Origin: Bacteroidales bacterium UBA2287
GTDB taxonomy: Bacteria > Bacteroidota > Bacteroidia > Bacteroidales > Tenuifilaceae
Assembly (NCBI GenBank): GCA_002345675.1
Contig: DDWL01000020.1
Location: 1-31,401, forward strand
Reading direction: 5' to 3'
Length of the DNA: 31,401 nucleotides
Shown: piece after piece, positions 30,285 to 31,401 of the stretch
Layout of the letters: the number at the start of each line of letters is the position of its first letter
How positions within the stretch are numbered: the first letter of the stretch is position 1
Notes under the pieces: model-generated
What the model saw: only the letters and a program-made list of their open reading frames with translations
What the model was told of the DNA's origin: nothing
Database searches by the model: none
Program-made: the position numbers and the translations under genes

Positions 30285-31401
30285 ATGCAAGAAAATTGGG
30301 AAGAATACAGGAGACGAATTATTGGATTGGGCGAAAGCTCGATGAAGAAAAGTTATTACCCCGAACTTCAAAAGAAAATTGAAGATCTCGAGGAGAATCA
30401 AAAGAATTTAAATGCAATTGTCAGCAGTATAAGCGATGGAATTGTAATCCACAACCAAAAAGGAGAAATTATTTCGCTCAATAAGAGAGCACAAGAACTT
30501 TTCAACTTAAACGACAACGAGGTTAGCCATTACTCTCTTTTAAACCTGCATGTTGATGGGTGTAACTATAGCGAACTAATAAAAATATGGGAAAATGTAG
30601 TTAATGGGAATCATATTGAAATTGACTGGTGTGTAAAACAAGCCCATACAGCAAGCGAAATATTTGTTCAACTTTCGTTAAATAAAATTTTTTGGAATAA
30701 TAAACATGCAATAATTGCTGTTGTTAGAGACTTTACAGAGAGAAAAAAATTTGAAAAGCAGCTAATAGAGGCTCGCGAAAAAGCAGAAAAAAGTGAAGAA
30801 CGATACAACATTGCTATGACAGCAGTAAATGAAGCAATTTGGGACTGGAATGTTAAAGAGAGCTTAACATATTTCGACTCTCGATACTATACAATTGCTG
30901 GCTACGAGCCCAATGAATTCCCAAGTGATTTTAACGAATGGATAAAAAGAGTTCACAAAGACGACATTGATGAGTGCTTAACCACAATAGAAAATACAGT
31001 TGTGGGAAAGACAGAGAATTTTGAAATTGAATTCCGGTTCGTCCGAAAAAATGGAGATTGGATGTGGCTTCGAGGAAAGGGTAAGATTGTTGAGCGCGAC
31101 GAAAACGGAAAGGTTGCCCGAATGATTGGCACTCATACCGACATAACCGACAAAAAAAACCTTGAAATAGAACTTATTGAACATAAAGAAAACCTTGAAC
31201 TTCTTGTAAAGGAACGCACCGAAGAGCTCGAAGCGGCCAACGAAGAACTTGTATCCATTAATGAGGAATTATTTGATCAGAGGAACGAATTGGAGACAAC
31301 CTTGGAAAGACTCCATGCTACTCAAAATCAGTTAATTCAATCGGAGAAGATGGCCTCAATAGGAATTCTAACTGCAGGCATTGCCCACGAAATAAACAAC
31401 C
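30285..31401 (+). CDS. PAS-domain sensor histidine kinase (C-terminus outside window), ErcS-like
   Basis: ATG at 30285, two bases after the ercA stop; 372 residues are visible and the frame is open at the window edge. The N-terminus RRRIIGLGESSMKKSYYPEL is a conserved leader of a group of PAS kinases found beside ErcA-type dehydrogenases. PAS1 spans ~41-150 (AIVSSISDGIVIHNQKGEII). PAS2 with its PAC motif spans ~172-290 (AIWDWNVKESLTYFD, then WMWLRGKGKIVERDENGKV, then IGTHTDIT). A coiled coil follows (~293-350), then the phospho-acceptor helix with H368 in GIAHEINN, the last visible residues. No transmembrane segment is seen, so it is a cytoplasmic sensor. The ATPase domain must lie just downstream. 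Confidence 0.9.
   Translation, partial: MQENWEEYRRRIIGLGESSMKKSYYPELQKKIEDLEENQKNLNAIVSSISDGIVIHNQKGEIISLNKRAQELFNLNDNEVSHYSLLNLHVDGCNYSELIKIWENVVNGNHIEIDWCVKQAHTASEIFVQLSLNKIFWNNKHAIIAVVRDFTERKKFEKQLIEAREKAEKSEERYNIAMTAVNEAIWDWNVKESLTYFDSRYYTIAGYEPNEFPSDFNEWIKRVHKDDIDECLTTIENTVVGKTENFEIEFRFVRKNGDWMWLRGKGKIVERDENGKVARMIGTHTDITDKKNLEIELIEHKENLELLVKERTEELEAANEELVSINEELFDQRNELETTLERLHATQNQLIQSEKMASIGILTAGIAHEINN

Overview
The window reads as chromosomal DNA of a Bacteroidota bacterium, probably class Bacteroidia of the Bacteroidales/Marinilabiliales kind; the exact genus cannot be told from sequence alone. The evidence is three type IX secretion (T9SS) cargo proteins with C-terminal sorting domains, a DUF4492-cydA-cydB cluster, a DUF4476 protein, the Bacteroidota-specific EF-G2 paralog, a DAHP synthase fused to a C-terminal chorismate mutase, and several promoters of the TTTG / TAnnTTTG type. 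There are no rRNA, tRNA or CRISPR loci and no prophage.

Layout. 1-6000 (+) is the 3' part of a giant secreted adhesin-like gene made of MBG-type repeats with a T9SS type A tail. 6205-12503 (-) holds a DUF4476 protein, the cytochrome bd oxidase cluster (DUF4492, cydA, cydB and a previously unmarked 38-codon membrane ORF right after cydB), a PKD/T9SS type B protein and an AI-2E family permease. 12678-13610 (+) is an EamA transporter. 13611-14285 has no gene but holds a nested inverted-repeat element. 14286-14867 (-) is a pentapeptide-repeat protein. 15165-18685 (+) holds the EF-G2 paralog, a cytidylate-kinase-like protein and a cyclophilin. 18821-22314 (+) holds an OmpR-type two-component pair followed by a membrane-anchored coiled-coil protein and a SPOR lipoprotein. 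22513-24081 (+) is another T9SS cargo protein. 24097-27165 (-) holds a long PurF-like amidotransferase, a SPOR protein and a LEA-2 lipoprotein. 27334-28434 (+) is DAHP synthase/chorismate mutase, convergent with purS (-). 28767-29010 is a 244-bp MITE-like insertion with a 10-bp target duplication. 29113-31401 (+) is an ErcA-like iron alcohol dehydrogenase followed 2 nt later by a PAS sensor histidine kinase that runs off the window.

Most of the window is ordinary core metabolism, respiration, transport and envelope biology. The points most worth following are the small ORF completing the cytochrome bd cluster, two unrelated palindromic intergenic elements (one with a clear target-site duplication next to the purS promoter), the degenerate GTPase motifs of EF-G2, the ErcA/sensor-kinase pair, and the recently homogenised repeats of the giant adhesin. 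I did not find a convincing wholly new multi-gene system.
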